Notes: generated from the sequence alone by a model not told the origin. A stretch of DNA of 64,000 bases from Dactylorhiza incarnata (GCA_033032865.1 JAWHQI010000305.1:2046001-2110000), one strand, 5' to 3'. Positions 9,663-22,443 are shown, counted from the stretch's first letter. Numbers and translations: made by a program.

Positions 9663-10678
9663 GTCTCCCACTTGATCTTGAAAGTATCAAACAAAAAACC
9701 TCACAAACAATGAGCGGCATCTAGCAATGCATCATTGCTCCCCAAGCAATAAGAGTTCATAACTCATAAGCCTTTATGACCAATGTTCCAGCGTTGTCTT
9801 TGTCCCTTTGTCCCTTACATCCGGAAAGAACTAGAGGCATGGACCGTGTCACCCTCATAATAGCTCAATCCAAATTTCTTGATCTAGAACGGACTTCCAG
9901 AGAATGGTAAGCTCAATATCACATATTGACTCAACCAAGCATGGCCATGCATTTCTCAGTCCAATTCCATCAAGGGGCCCATGGATGCAACTCCTATTAT
10001 ATAGGAGGACAAATCCCATATCTGCTCACACCCAAACACCCAAATGATTCGTAACGTACCCAACGACCACCCTTATCATCAACCTTCTTTAAGGAAGACT
10101 TTAGATGACATCAAAGCACGCTCTTCCTCACTCGATGAATGCTGTGACTTCAGGTCAAAGGACCACAACACCATTGTCAAATGAGACATACTTGTGACAC
10201 TTTTAAGTAACAATCCACAAAGTAGTCTCAGGTTGGGTCTGTCCAGTAAAACTTGTTCACTAACAAGTACCCACGTGATGACTTGATATCACAATATCAT
10301 GACCTGTGAGAACCGGTCATCAGTCAACACACATGCTAGTCTTAATGTATCATCATCACCCTTAGCTTCTACGATGATACCTCGACCAGGGACCTTTTAA
10401 GAATGAAGCTTCAAAATCATAGGCTCTCACATTCAAGTCACGTACTTGATGTCCTATGGAAGCGAACATTCTAAGGGTATTTATCACGAATTTTATTCTA
10501 TCATATAGAAACAGTATATCATAATAAAAGAACTTGCCATTAATTGTAAAAAGAAATAATTGGCACACTATTCATCATATGAATAATAAACAGCCAACAG
10601 AATATATATTTTACATGCAACCCACAAGACTCCCACTAGAGTTGATCACTCAGGTATCGTATACCCATTGATCTAGTA
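9663..10678 (-). mobile_element. Polypurine tract and 3' non-coding region of copia copy 1
   Basis: The minus-strand tract TCAAGTGGGAGAC abuts the LTR. The remaining 1 kb matches 22444-23459 of copy 2 base for base apart from scattered substitutions. No gene is visible. The sequence is cut at 10678 by the insertion of TL copy B; the duplicated target TAGTA is at 10674-10678 and 16411-16415. Confidence 0.85.
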
Positions 10679-10940
10679 TGTAAGACCCCATTTTTTTTTT
10701 GCAAAAACCACCGGGTCTTAGGCCCAGAACCGCCGCTTTGCAGTGACACCTTCACTCGGGAAGGTCGCCACTACAAAACGCCGATCCTGCCGGCCAAATC
10801 GATCACGAAGAAAAGTACAATAAAGAGAAGACAAGTCCACAGAATCACATGAATTAAAACCGTAAAGGTAAATGTCCACATATATTAACTGAATAAAGAT
10901 AACAAGGGATACACTAATAAAGGGGCTCTTGCCCTATACA

Positions 10941-11321
10941 TCATTTCCTCACTACAAGATCACTCGCGGGAGCTAACTCCAAAGTAAAACTAAAGCTAAT
11001 CGTCACCGACACTGAAACCGGAGCACCCTGACCTGACTGGCCCATCCCTGCAGACTCCGGGCTCCACTGGTGCTGCAACACTGGATGCTTCTTCTCTTTT
11101 GGCCTGCGGTTGCTGCCTCGCAATCCACGTCTACGTCTTCGCCGTCGGTCTCCTGATCGCTGTGCTGGAGGGGTTCCACTCATCATGGGACATCTGACCC
11201 GAGTATGTCCCGGCTGGTGACAATGGTAGCATGGTCGTGGGGTCCACCATGTCGGATCCTGCTGTACCTGTTTCTCAGAGGTTGCTGCGTCTCCTCGAAC
11301 TCCTAAAATGATAAGGTCCAC
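10941..11321 (-). pseudogene. Gag-like zinc-knuckle ORF fragment inside TL copy B (126 codons)
   Basis: The frame encodes a CX2CX4HX4C zinc knuckle, CYHCHQPGHTRVRC, at residues 31-44 (about 11190-11231). A run of seven arginines and a basic stretch follow. CCHC knuckles of this form are nucleic-acid-binding modules at the C-terminus of retrotransposon Gag. It is preceded by a frame beginning in the conserved end region of the LTR family. At the corresponding place copies A and C have different, shorter sequence without a knuckle, so the piece is either a remnant lost in the others or was captured by copy B. The rest of Gag, protease and polymerase are absent, so no functional protein is expected. 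Confidence 0.6.
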
Positions 11322-12062
11322 CGACCGTCAGTCAAAATGACTCAGCCAATTCCCCACCCCTCCCCCAATGGCTCCTAGGCACCGTATGGGAGGAGGAAGC
11401 GGAGGACATTCAAGGGGTAAATACAAGAGCAGATGACGGCGAATCTACAACTAAACAGGTGTTTATATATATGAAGCAGTAAGTAGGCATAGTAAAGAAC
11501 ATGTAAAGAATAGTAAGCAGTATATATAATGGCAAGCGAAGTAATATAAAAGTAACCATTGATTTATAGGAATGCCCATACAAACCTATAGACCAAGGGG
11601 TCGTTTAGCAGGGCCTACCGTATAAGAAGTCCCATAACCGACTTATACGTTAGGGGTAGGTTGAATGCAATGATTATGCTATGACACGCAAAGTATGCTG
11701 TTATACTATGTTCATACAAGTGCAACTCACCCACTACGACTCTATGCGCATAGACCTTTAGTTCCCCCTTTTTGGAGCGAGCTAGACTCCCAGGATACTC
11801 CCGTAGTGGCAAACGGAAGCGGTGGGTTGGGCCTCGCCCACCTCTAGGTTGGTATTCACACTACCCAACCTAGACCTATCGTACGCCTCCACAAAACCCG
11901 CAGAGCGTCTGTGTACTCTTGCTGACTGGACCGCCAGACTATCAAGGCTAAGTGTAAAACCACACCTGTCGAGTCAACGTATTGACATCGGTGTGAACGA
12001 CCGTCCAATACCGAAGACCCACCACCTTCAGTGCACATGCAACATGTTCTACTCCCTATCTC

Positions 12063-12220
12063 TGAGCCATGAGTTCCCCGGGCTAACCTGCCCGCCATCA
12101 ATAATCTTCCGAGCCAAAAGCTCCCCGGGCTAACCTGCCCGTCATCAGTAACCTTCCGAGCCATAAGCTCACCAGACTAACTAGTCTGCTGCAACAGCCA
12201 CCGAGCCCACCGCTCGGACA
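12063..12220 (-). repeat. Paired-hairpin repeats in TL copy B (about three units)
   Basis: Stems seen on the plus strand: CGGGC..GCCCG (12126-12141), GAGC-CATAA-GCTC (12158-12170), AGACTAACTAGTCT (12174-12187) and CGAGC-CCACC-GCTCG (12202-12216). The order and alternation match the 44-bp units of copy A and the units of copy C, while the stem sequences differ. Confidence 0.8.
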
Positions 12221-15200
12221 ACCAATCCAACTAAACTTCCGAAACCACAGGGTGTGGATGAGTGTGTTATTAGTTAATCTTGTACCATGTCTTACTCCTA
12301 TGAGTTAGGGTTAGTCTTGGACTTCCTGAGGGTTACCCTGTGAGGGGCTCGCTACGGTGCTAGGAACCACTACGAGATGACACCCCAAAGTTCCCATTCC
12401 CAAGACACTTAATGTTATTAGTTACTAACCATAAGAAACCCTCTTAACATTTCACCCGGTCTAAACCTAAGTGCTTTTAGGCCTTAATAGACAAAAGATG
12501 ACCTTTCGTCATCCACAGGACGACCTACCCCAAGGATGGCACCCCACCACCCTAGGACTCATCAAACTTTAATTCTCTCCAAGGGTCCTCTCATATCCAC
12601 ATAATTACCATGAGGCCCTCACTCTCCAATCAATATAATCCAATTTGGCCTACAACCCCAAAATTGCCAATTTGCTAAACGCAGACCATCCTCAACGCTT
12701 TGATGCTCATGAAGGGGAGTACACTAAATACTCAATCCTATGATTCAACAATTTTATTGGAGGTCCATACTACATATTTAAGGCCAAATCCAGGGTTTCA
12801 TAATTTTCCAAGTAATAATAGTATTTAAATCATTTTTCCCAAAATACCACTTCCTAAGGTTTGAACTGCAAGTATGCTTTCCTGACATCCAATGCCTGCC
12901 TAAATTTTTACATAAATAAAGGGTACCTAAAAATCAGTGGATATGAATTCTTAGGAAAAACCAGCAAGATTTACTATTTTTCAAAATTCCAAAACTCATT
13001 TATTACCAGTAAATTCCAAAGGAGGTACCCTCATATGATCTCCAAACCTTATGCAATTTAATACAGAGGTGATAAAAACTAAAATATTCAGTCCTACAAA
13101 GTTTGACCAAGTTCCACAGAGGGTACATTTGTAATTTCCACAGAGGATATATTTGCAATTTATTCCAAAATGAACTAGAGGTACCAAAAATATTAACCCA
13201 AAAATTATGAGAAAAATACAGTGGGTACATATTGGTATGAAATGGCATCCAGCAAAGTTTCATGTAATTAAAAAAATCTAACACCCTACAATTGATCATC
13301 CCAAAAGTTGCCAACATTATGAAATATTACAATTTGGACATCCAAAAGTTCTTTCCTGGTTTAACAGAATTTTCCAGGGATTAATAACATTAAAACTAAG
13401 ATTGTGACAGAAGATGGTTAAACATTAAGTGTTATTTCATCCTAAAATCCAAAACCCTAATTATTTGCAAATCTACCCAAGGGTTTATTACTTAGGATTG
13501 GCAACTCTAAATCCCTCCAAATTCTCACAGTAGTATTCACTGGTTACTAAGGCCATCTCCTCAAAATTTCAAGTCAAACCATTGAGGTTTGACCCCTCTT
13601 CCTTCAATAGCCTCTACTTGCACCCCATTAGGGTTTAGCCTAGGGTTAGGGTCTAAACTTCTCCAAATCCATTCAAACCTCTTGTGAGGGGATTAAAACA
13701 CTCTTAGAGCTCAGAGAGGGCTATTGCACTTCTCTCCATGGACATATACTTCTATGTCCTTCACAAACCCTAAAGGGCACCATAAACTTAACCACTAGGG
13801 TTTAAGGGCACACTAGGCCCTAACTCATCCAAAGTTACTCCTTGGGGTGTCTCCTACCTCCCAAGGCAGTGACCAAGGTCACCCCAACAATCAGTGGGAG
13901 GAAGCCCCTCCACACTCCAAAAATTAGCTTAGGTTTACTTTTGCCCTAAACATAACCTTTAAGCAAACTATTCTCAAGAGAACTCCCTACCTTGCCCAAG
14001 TCCATACTACTCACTATACTGACCATGGGTCAGTAAAAGATCGCCCAAGATCCTACCAACATTTGGTGAGGAGTGGGATTCCAATGGGTACCTATTTGAG
14101 GTGCAAATAGCAATTTAGCCCCTTTGTGGTTTACTAGGGCAAACCTTCTCCAATGGCCACCAAATTTGGACTGGAGGTTGGCATGGGGGAGGGTGAGGTG
14201 CACCCCAAATATGAAGCCATTTGGCTTTGTGGAAGTGTGGGGGCACTCACCCAAAGTTTTGCCTAAACCTAGGGAGCCTAAGATTGTTTTGGTGAATTAC
14301 CCCACCAAATCGACTCCATAAATCATGAATTTTTAACCAGTGACTCTACTTGCTCTCTAGGACCTCCCATCCAAATTTGGAAGGGTTTTGATGTGTTTAG
14401 GGCACCTAATTAGGTCCCACAAGGATTATTGAATTTTTCCAAAAACTAAGGGGAAAAGTTCTCCAATCAATCTGATTTTTGGACATGTGTTATATGTATA
14501 TAAGAGTAGCCTACCCTCTAAATTTCAAGTCATTTGGAGTTCTAGATTGGTGTGGGCATCAAAAACAAGTTCTGGATAGCCATATGGACAGTCCCCACTA
14601 AAATGAGTGTTGTGCCCTAACCAGGACTCCAAATTGAGTGATTTCAATTTTGTATTAAACTAGACATCAAGGGCTACATTTTTTATGTTGACCACTTTTT
14701 CTGAATCGGCCTCTAACTATTTTTACCAGAATTAATAAGGAGCTGCATTTTTAATCACAGAAAATGGAATTAGAACTAAGGGGGTGCACGAATCTTAAAG
14801 CAAAATCCACGGCATCCGGTCGTCTTCTCCAATGGATCAACGGCTCTGATAGCCCGCGCCTGGGCCGCCTTCAACCTTGATTTCCCGGCCATCCTCATTT
14901 CCCCCCGGCCGGCAAGTGCCACCACCACCTCCGTTGAGGTGGTGGCCGCCGATAGGAGGTCGTTTGCCGGCCGGTGGTGGCCGGAGTCGGGGTTTCGGGG
15001 AGGAAAACTGTGCTAAAAAACGAGCACCCTTGAGTGCACAATTCGAGCCCAATTGAACTCGAATCGAGCCCCAGTCAGATTATGATCTAACCACTGAGTG
15101 AGGGGAGGGGGATTGGACCTGATTTGGGGTCGATTGCCTTGCCGACTGGTTGAGCTTCCATGGCCGGCCTCCATTGATGTGAGTTGTGCATCCTCCACAT

Positions 15201-16415
15201 CAAGTTGCCCGAATCCTTCAGGTAAGTGGGGGAAAATGCTCCTCTCTGCCAGGTGAAGCTTTTAAAGGCTTCAATTTGAGGAGAGGAAGGGCCTCCCCTT
15301 GATTGCCACCATTAATGGCCATGAATGGAGTTTTCGGCCACCATGAAACTCCTCCAATTACAGCCCCCTTGTGGCCGGCCCTGGCTGTTAAGCTTCTTCA
15401 AATTGAAGAGGGGAGAGGCACCAATCCATTGGGAGAGGAAGGGGGTGGCCCTTGGTCTCCTTTGGCCATTAATGGCCACCTTTCTCTCTCTTCCTCTTTC
15501 CTCCAAAACCCCCATTTCTCTCTCCTAATTACCATGGCCGAAATTTCCCTCTCTCTCATGCTTAATATCAGTCTACTAGGCTGGTCAAATGGTCAATTTG
15601 GGCTTAACCCAAAGGGATTGGGCTAGGTTTAAGAGATTTGACCTAAATTGGGCAATTTTGACTTTTGGTCAAATTGGTCAATTGGGTGACCCTAGGATGG
15701 GGCTTCTGGGTCCCTTGGATTCCAAATTAGGTTTAGAAACTATTGGTGGGGTCAATTTGGTCATATGGGTCTTACTTGACCCAATTTAAGCTGATTTGAC
15801 CAAAACAGGCTAAGTTGACTTTGGTCAAATTGAGCCCTAGGGTTGACCCAGTCAAGGGGCTTTTGGTCCACTGGGTCCCCTATGATATGATAACACTATG
15901 GGTAAGGTCAATTTAACATGGTGATGGTCAATTAGGGCATTTAATGAAGAATTGCCATTTTGACCTAAAAAGGGCATTTTGGTCAATTTGCACCACTGGG
16001 GGTCCCATGATGGGGCTTTTAGGTCTACTAGGTCCCTTATGGTATTCTAGACCTAGGTGAGTGATCAATTTGTCATGGTGAAGGATAATTGGCTCTAAAT
16101 AGGCTACTTTGACCAATTTAGGGTTTGGGTTTACTTTGGTCAATTTGGCCTCTTTGGTTGACCCCAATGTGCCCTTGGTGCCCTAAGGGGCCCCTAAAGG
16201 GTTAGGAATACTATGGTGGGGTCAATTGATCAAGTTGAGGCCCTAAAGTCCAACCCTAAGCTTGGTAACTAGAAATTGCTATTTGCAGTCCAAGGCACTT
16301 TCAACCCTAATCTTGCCTAAGTTAAAGGGGTTTCTACACTACCAAGGCCTTGTCATGACCTTGTCATGACACAATCACCTGGGGGGTTTAGCTGTCTGGG
16401 GGATGTTACATAGTA

Positions 16416-17620
16416 TGACCATCATGCTTTCTCTACGCGAGAGGCTTTGTCAGTGGATCTGCAATATTCTCCTCAGTCGGCACTCTGCAAATGTTCACAT
16501 CTCCTCGTTCGACAATCTCACGAATAAGATGGAACCGCCGAAGTATGTGCTTGGAGCGCTGATGGGATCTAGGTTCCTTAGATTGTGCAATTGCACCATT
16601 GTTATCACAGTAGAGAACTACGGGACCAACAATGCTAGGAACTACATCTAGCTCGCCGATGAATTTCCTAATCCATACAGCCTCCTTCGCTGCATTTGCC
16701 GCAGCGATATGCTCGGCCTCAGTTGTAGAATTAGCAACTGTCTCTTGCTTGGAATTCTTCCAGCTCACAGCTCCTCCATTCAGGCAAAACACAAACCCTG
16801 ACTGAGACTTCGAATCATCCCTATCAGTTTGGAAGTTGGCATCCGTGTAACCACTTACAACGAGCTCTTTCTTTCCACCATACACCAAGAATACATCCTT
16901 AGTCCTTCTCAAGTACTTCAGGATATTCTTTACGGCTATCCAGTGACATTCACGGGGATCAGACTGATACCTGCTAGTCATGCTCAAAGCAAAAGAGACA
17001 TCGGGTCGAGTACATAACATTGCATACATGATTGACCCAATTACCGAAGCATATGGAATCAACTTCATGCGGTCCTTATCTTCACAAGATTTTGGACACT
17101 GGTCCTTAGAGAGATTTACACCATGAGACATGGGCAAAAATCCTTTCTTGGACTCAAGCATGTTGAACTGCTTCAACACCTTCTCAATGTACGTACTCTG
17201 GGTCAAACCCAGCAACTTCTTCGATCTATCTCTATAGATCTTAATACCGAGTATGTAAGTCGCTTCACCCAAGTCCTTCATAGAAAAGCATTTCCCTAGG
17301 TTGTTCTTAACAACTTTCAGGGTAGGTATGTCATTCCCGATCAGCAGTATGTCATCTACATACAATATCAGGAAGACAACAATGCTCCCACTGATTCGCT
17401 TGTAAACACACGGTTCATCCTCATTCTTGACAAAACCAAACTCTTTGATCTTCTCATCAAAACGAAGATTCCAACTTCTAGAGGCATGTTTCAATCCATA
17501 GATGGGCCTGTTCAGCTTGCATATTTTAATGGCTTCATTTGGGGATACAAAACCCTCGGGTTGTGTCATGTACACTTCCTCAAGGAGGTTTCCATTTAGG
17601 AAAGCCATTTTGACATCCAT
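16416..17620 (-). pseudogene. Copia copy 1, reverse transcriptase C-terminal part and RNase H
   Basis: Frame of about 395 codons. The reverse transcriptase active site YVDD is seen in LYVDDILLIGND near residue 87. The RNase H region shows SGYTDANFQ, STTEAEHIAA and LYCDNNGAIA, and ends IADPLTKPLA. A TAG replaces the CAG codon present in copy 2 (LAQRKHDGH), and beyond it the sequence is cut by TL copy B at 16415. The upstream half of the polymerase is in another frame (17596-19278). A 10-bp deletion relative to copy 2 near 17652, between two GCAAT repeats, causes the frameshift. The enzyme would have copied element RNA into DNA in virus-like particles; this copy is dead. Confidence 0.92.
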
Positions 17621-19278
17621 CTGCCAGATCTCGTAGTCATAATACGCAGCAATATCCTAATGGACTTTATCATGACAACAGGGGAAAAGGTCTCATCATA
17701 GTCAACACCATGAATTTGCTTGAAACCCTTAGCCACCAGTCGCCCTTTGAATGTCTGTACATTCACATCCATGTCGGTCTTCTTCTTGAATACCCACTTG
17801 CACCCTATGGGTCGTACCCCTTCAGGTGGTTCCACCAAGTTCCAAACTTGGTTTGTATACATGGACTCCATTTCGGATTTCATAGCCTCAAGCCATTTGT
17901 CGGAGTCCGGTCCATTCATAGCCTCTTGGTAGGTCGCTGGTTCATCATCATGATCCATAAACAACACATTACCTATTTGAGATACGAGAAATCCATATCT
18001 TTCAGGCTCAAATCTTGGTCTACCAGATCTACGTAGGACTTGTGTCTCTTGAGCAGGTTCTCTAGCTACAACATCTTGTAGTCCTGGCTCAGAATCCAAT
18101 TCTGGTTCATTCAATACTTGTGGTTCTTGAACTTCTTCAAGTTCTACCTTTTGCGTCTTTCTTAACAAGAACTCTTTCTCCAAGAAGACACTCGTCCTTG
18201 CGACAAACACTTTGCCCTCAGACGGTAGGTAAAAGTAATATCTTTTCGTTTCCTTAGGATATCCCACCAGATAATACTTATCTGATTTGGGTTCCAGCTT
18301 GTCAGGCATTTGACGTCGTACGTATGCCTCACAGCCCCAAATTTTAATGAATGACATACTAGGACGCTTCCCAGTCCATATCTCATATGGTGTCTTTAGA
18401 ACCATTTTCGTCGGAGCGCGATTCAGTGTCATTGCAGCAGTCTCTAAAGTAAAACCCCAAAAGGAAACAGGCAAGTCTGCATGACTCATCATCGACCGTA
18501 CCATGTCTAACAGAGTACGATTTCTCCTCTCAGACACACCATTATGCTGCGGTGTCCTAGGTGGAGTGAGCTGTGATACAATACCACACTCTTTCAGATG
18601 ATCACGGACCTCATGACTCAGGTATTCGCCACCTCGATTAGATCGGAGTGCTTTAACCTTTTTACCCAATTGGTTCTCCACTTCATTCTTAAACTCTTTG
18701 AACTTTTCAAAAGTTTCGGATTTGCACTTCATAAGATACACGTATCCGTATCTACTGAAATCATCAGTAAATGTAACGAAGTAGAAATACCCACCTCTAG
18801 CCATAGAACTCATGGGTCCGCATACATCACTATGTACTATACCCAAAAGATCCTCAGCCCTCTCAGTATAACCAGTGAAAGGGGCTTTAGTCATTTTGCC
18901 TAATAAACAAGACTCGCATCGCTCAAATGATTCATAATCAAATGAGTCCAATAGTCCATCTTTATGGAGCTTGGATATGCGCTTCTCGTTTATATGGCCC
19001 AAACGACAATGCCAGAGATATGTAGGATTTGAGTCATTTGTTCTTAGTCTTTTATTATTATCTACATTATTGATCGGATGGCTTAGGTTCAAAACATAAA
19101 GACCATTAAACAATTGAGCTACAACATAACAAACATCATTCTTAAATATAAAACAACAATTGTTCTTAATTATAAAAGAAAATCCAATCATGTCTAAGCA
19201 TGAAATGGATATAATGTTTCTAGTTATGGCCGGAACAAAATAACAATTATTAAGTTCTATTACAAGCCCACTGGGCAA
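17596..19278 (-). pseudogene. Copia copy 1, protease end, integrase and N-terminal reverse transcriptase
   Basis: 560-codon frame. In order: the end of the protease (LNNCYFVPAITRNIISIS), the GAG-pre-integrase zinc-binding region (WHCRLGH near residue 88, then CESCLLGK), the integrase core with HSDVCGP, FTDDFSRYGY and the TPQHNGVSERRNR box, and the start of the reverse transcriptase (GCKWVFKKK, GRLVAKGF). The catalytic aspartate of the box usually written RSDRGGEY is asparagine here (RSNRGGEY); copy 2 keeps the aspartate. Frameshifts on both sides separate it from Gag (19296-20021) and from the rest of the polymerase. The broken frames and changed active site mean it is inactive. Confidence 0.92.
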
Positions 19279-19295
19279 AGAAAGACGGTAAACCC

Positions 19296-20021
19296 CTACG
19301 CTACAGCAGCAACTCTTGCTCCATTGCCGACGCGCAGGTCCACCTCTCCTTTACTTAGCAATCTCCTCCTTCCCAGTTCCTGCACATTTGTACAAATGTG
19401 AGAACCACATCCGGTATCCAATACCCAAGATGAAGGAGCAGAAAGGTTTATCTCTATAACGTAAATATTCGAAGCGGAAGTCATACCTCCCTTCATTTTC
19501 TGCAGACCGTCAATGTACGAAGGACAATTCCTCCTCCAATGACCAGCCTTGCCAAAGTGGTGGCATTTCCCTTCCTTCACGGTGCTCTTCTTTTTCAGCG
19601 CAGAAGATTTGGGCTCAAGATGTGACTTAGGTCCCACCTTCGTCTTCTTGAAGCCCTTGACCTTACCCTTGCCTTTATGTACCATCAATATGGGACTGGC
19701 AGGCTTGGCCTTCTTCATGTTTATCTCGGCAGTTCGCAACATGCCTAGGAGCTCGGGCAATGTCTTGTCTATTTCATTCATGTTGTAGTTCACGACGAAC
19801 TGCTCATAACTATCCGGCAACGATTGCAGGATAAGATCTGTGGCCAACTCTTGACCCAGAGGAAAACCCAGTCTCTCCAGGTTCTTTATATACCCAATCA
19901 TCTTGAGTACGTGAGTACCAACCGAGTCTCGAGCTCCCGTTTTGCACTGAAATAAGGCCTTCGTGACATTGAACCTCTCTTGACGAGCTTGCCCTTGAAA
20001 CAATTTCTTTAGGTGCGTCAA
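19296..20021 (-). pseudogene. Copia copy 1, Gag C-terminal part and start of protease
   Basis: 241 codons. The Gag core shows LFQGQARQERFNVTKALFQC and LPDSYEQFVVNYNMNEIDKT, followed by a lysine-rich linker. The zinc knuckle reads CHHFGKAGHWRRNC: the second cysteine of CX2C is phenylalanine, so zinc binding is probably impaired. The protease active site is VLDTGCGSH (DTG triad). The frame ends GARVAAVA; a 1-bp shift at about 19297 separates it from the downstream protease residues. It overlaps the N-terminal Gag frame (19810-20316) with a further shift near 20025. Confidence 0.9.
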
Positions 20022-20316
20022 TCTCCTTGCACCCCATGTTCTCGTGTTGCTTCTGAAGCTCAGAGTTCATGGTGGCAAGCATAAGGCACTCGACGTCTAA
20101 GGCGTCATCGGTATACTTCTTATAAGCATCCTTATCAACACGGGACGAGTTCCCGGTCGGCACCTCGGGGGCTTCTTCTTCCAAGACGTAGAGCTTTCGC
20201 TCTTGCCTGAGAACAATTCTCAGGTTCCTATACCAATCCATATAGTTCGTCCCACTAAGCTTGCCCTTCTCAAGGATAGCTCTCAGGGACAAGGTGGAAT
20301 GTGAACCACTTGCCAT
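19810..20316 (-). pseudogene. Copia copy 1, Gag N-terminal part
   Basis: Starts MASGSHSTLSLRAILEKGKL, then SGTNYMDWYRNLRIVLRQE, the typical N-terminus of a copia Gag (DUF4219/UBN2-type), with the start ATG at 20316. True Gag similarity runs to about HENMGCKEI; beyond that the frame is out of phase with the downstream Gag and the residues are meaningless. It lies 1.06 kb downstream of the primer binding site, as expected for the first ORF of the element. Confidence 0.9.
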
Positions 20317-21386
20317 GGAATTCTACAAGAATTCATGCAGAATTTAATCAGTACCTTAATTTCAAAATACAATTTATTTTAATTTGGACTTCAATTAAAT
20401 ACTCCCACTATTTTATTCAAATTGATAACCCTCACTATCAATTCGAAGAGTCCATGCGAGCTACTCTCTTAGTGGACAAGATCCGTATTTCACCAACACC
20501 ACAAGTCCGCTTTGGCGTTCCTCTCATAATGCGGTTATTTAGGTAAGCAACGCTTGCCAATTGCATCCTCATGCAACTCTTGTATGGCTGGTGAATAACT
20601 CCTTATTCGCATCCATCATATGGTGCATGCCAACCCTATGCCTCTAGGCACTCAACCTTTGAGGTCACCTAGTTAAGTTAGACCCGATGTCGACAGTGGG
20701 ATATCACATTTATCCGCTCGCACCCTTACCAAGATAGATTAATGCGCCTTGCTTTGGCAAGCCCACACTTCATCGATCGAGGCAGGAAGAGTGTCATCCA
20801 TCGGAAGGCATCCGAACACTTAATATTTGATGAAGGGATTTTAATTTTAATAATAGGTTAACACTTAACCATGATCAACATTTGATCAAAGTGCACATCA
20901 ACAGAAAAGCAAAATTTCTAAAATCCACATACATCCCTTATGTGCACAACATAAGACTATCAACCTTTGATAGACGAAAGGGCTAAATCTGGACATTTAG
21001 AACTCTTCCAAATCTTCAGATTTACATGCATTGGACAAAGGCAAAGACAACTCGACTTAAAGCAGTAGACAAGCTCGTCTCTCATTATTGGATTCAAAAT
21101 CCAAAACAATATAAGGGTTCATTAACCACTTGAGGGACGGCTACTGCTAAGGAGACAACAATTTCTAATAATTAGAAATTACCAGGAAATCCCAGACGTT
21201 CCTGGCGGGGTTCAATTTTTTTTTTTCAAAATCACCACCGATTTCCCATGAAAAAATCATCAAGTTTTGATGTTCCAGGAAGAAATCTTGACATTTAGAA
21301 CGCTTCTAAATACTTAGATTTGCACGTACTGGAATAACCAAACTTCTGAAACAACATTCATGACCGGAACCTAGCTCTGATACCAC
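20317..21386 (-). mobile_element. Untranslated leader and primer binding site of copia copy 1
   Basis: The minus strand reads TGGTATCAGAGC at 21385-21374, complementary to the 3' end of initiator methionine tRNA, one base inside the LTR end at 21387. The rest of the 1-kb leader has no recognisable gene; a poly-T run sits at about 21209-21226. Confidence 0.92.
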
Positions 21387-22443
21387 TGTTGGGTTTTTCT
21401 AGAACCATACATCACATGTAGGCGCAGCGGAAATAAACAGAATAACCCAAAAGAATTTGGATCGGGCCATGAACATTGAATCAAGAAGTTAATAAAATGC
21501 TAGGTATGAAATTACCTTTGCGGGATTGGATCAAATCCAACCTAGATGCTCCACGAGTTGAGTCATGTCGTCGGCTGTGCGAGTCCTCACGTAGAATAAT
21601 GTCTACGTCTCTACAGCAGTCCACACGAGCCAGGAGAACGCCAAGTCACGTCGCACGCAACTCGGAAGGGAGAACAACTGCACCTTGCACTTCCACGGAT
21701 TGCTAGATCCGCTTCAGGAAGAACAGCACCGGCGACAATCGTCGGAGAGGAGGTTGGCGGAGGTGAACGGGGGGCGGAACTCCTTCCGTCTAGGGTTCGG
21801 GCGGAACACCTTCCGTCGGCTAGGGCGGAACTCATCCGTCGATTGGATTCCTTCGTAAGTTATAAGAACCCTAAAAGAAGGTCTATTTATACCCAAAGTA
21901 TAAACAGGCTTCTAGAAGAATCGCTATCCGCAGACAGGACAGTAGAATTGGGGTTTCTGTTACAATTCGTCGGGATTCCACGGAACAGCATTCGTCGAAT
22001 TTTCACGGGACAATTCGACGAATTCCGCCGAATCACATCAGACGGCAACATTTGCCGAGTTAAGGATCTCTGTAACAATTCGTCGGGATTCCACAGAACA
22101 ATCCGACGAATCCGACGAATTCCGACGAATCATATCAGACGGCAACATTTGCCGAGTTAAGGATATCTGTAACAATTCGTCGGGATTCCACGGAACAATC
22201 CGACGAATCCGACGAATCATATCCGACGAATTCCGACGAATTCTATCCGTGTAAACCCGATGAATTCAGACAGCAACATTTGCTGGACCTCCCCCATTCT
22301 ATATGGTGATTGGTAATCTTTACCAACACAGTCAATCTTCCATCTTCTCCACATGCTCTTATGTGCGACCCTGCAGGCTCATATCGCGTTGGCAGTGACA
22401 TTACATGTTTGACCACTTCTAGATCACAATGGTAACTCCAACA
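21387..22443 (-). mobile_element. Ty1/copia LTR shared by copia copies 1 and 2
   Basis: 1057 bp with ends TGTTGG...CCAACA. It has a primer binding site on its left (for copy 1, as 5' LTR) and a polypurine tract on its right (for copy 2, as 3' LTR). One LTR therefore serves both elements, the product of recombination between LTRs or of insertion into a relative. The internal repeats at 21969, 22082 and 22184 match those of the left LTR. Confidence 0.93.

Larger units (their letters stand above)
10679..16410 (-). mobile_element. Giant LTR family TL, copy B (5.7 kb, complete ends, 5-bp target duplication TAGTA)
   Basis: In plus orientation it starts TGTAAGACCCC and ends GGATGTTACA, flanked by TAGTA on both sides. 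Copia copy 2 retains the uninterrupted site (about 23456-23462), which proves the boundaries. Read from the other strand, it is collinear with copy C. Internal direct repeats that would mark two LTRs were not found and the two termini differ internally, so the whole unit behaves like a single very long LTR (a solo LTR) or a non-autonomous element. Apart from a zinc-knuckle frame at 10941-11321 it shows no coding capacity. The rest of the interval is AT- and GGTCAA-rich non-coding sequence. Confidence 0.72.

Noticed and set aside
10362..10568. 68-codon ORF repeated at 23143-23349
   Set aside because: It lies in the 3' non-coding region of both copia copies; repetition reflects the element, and it resembles no protein.
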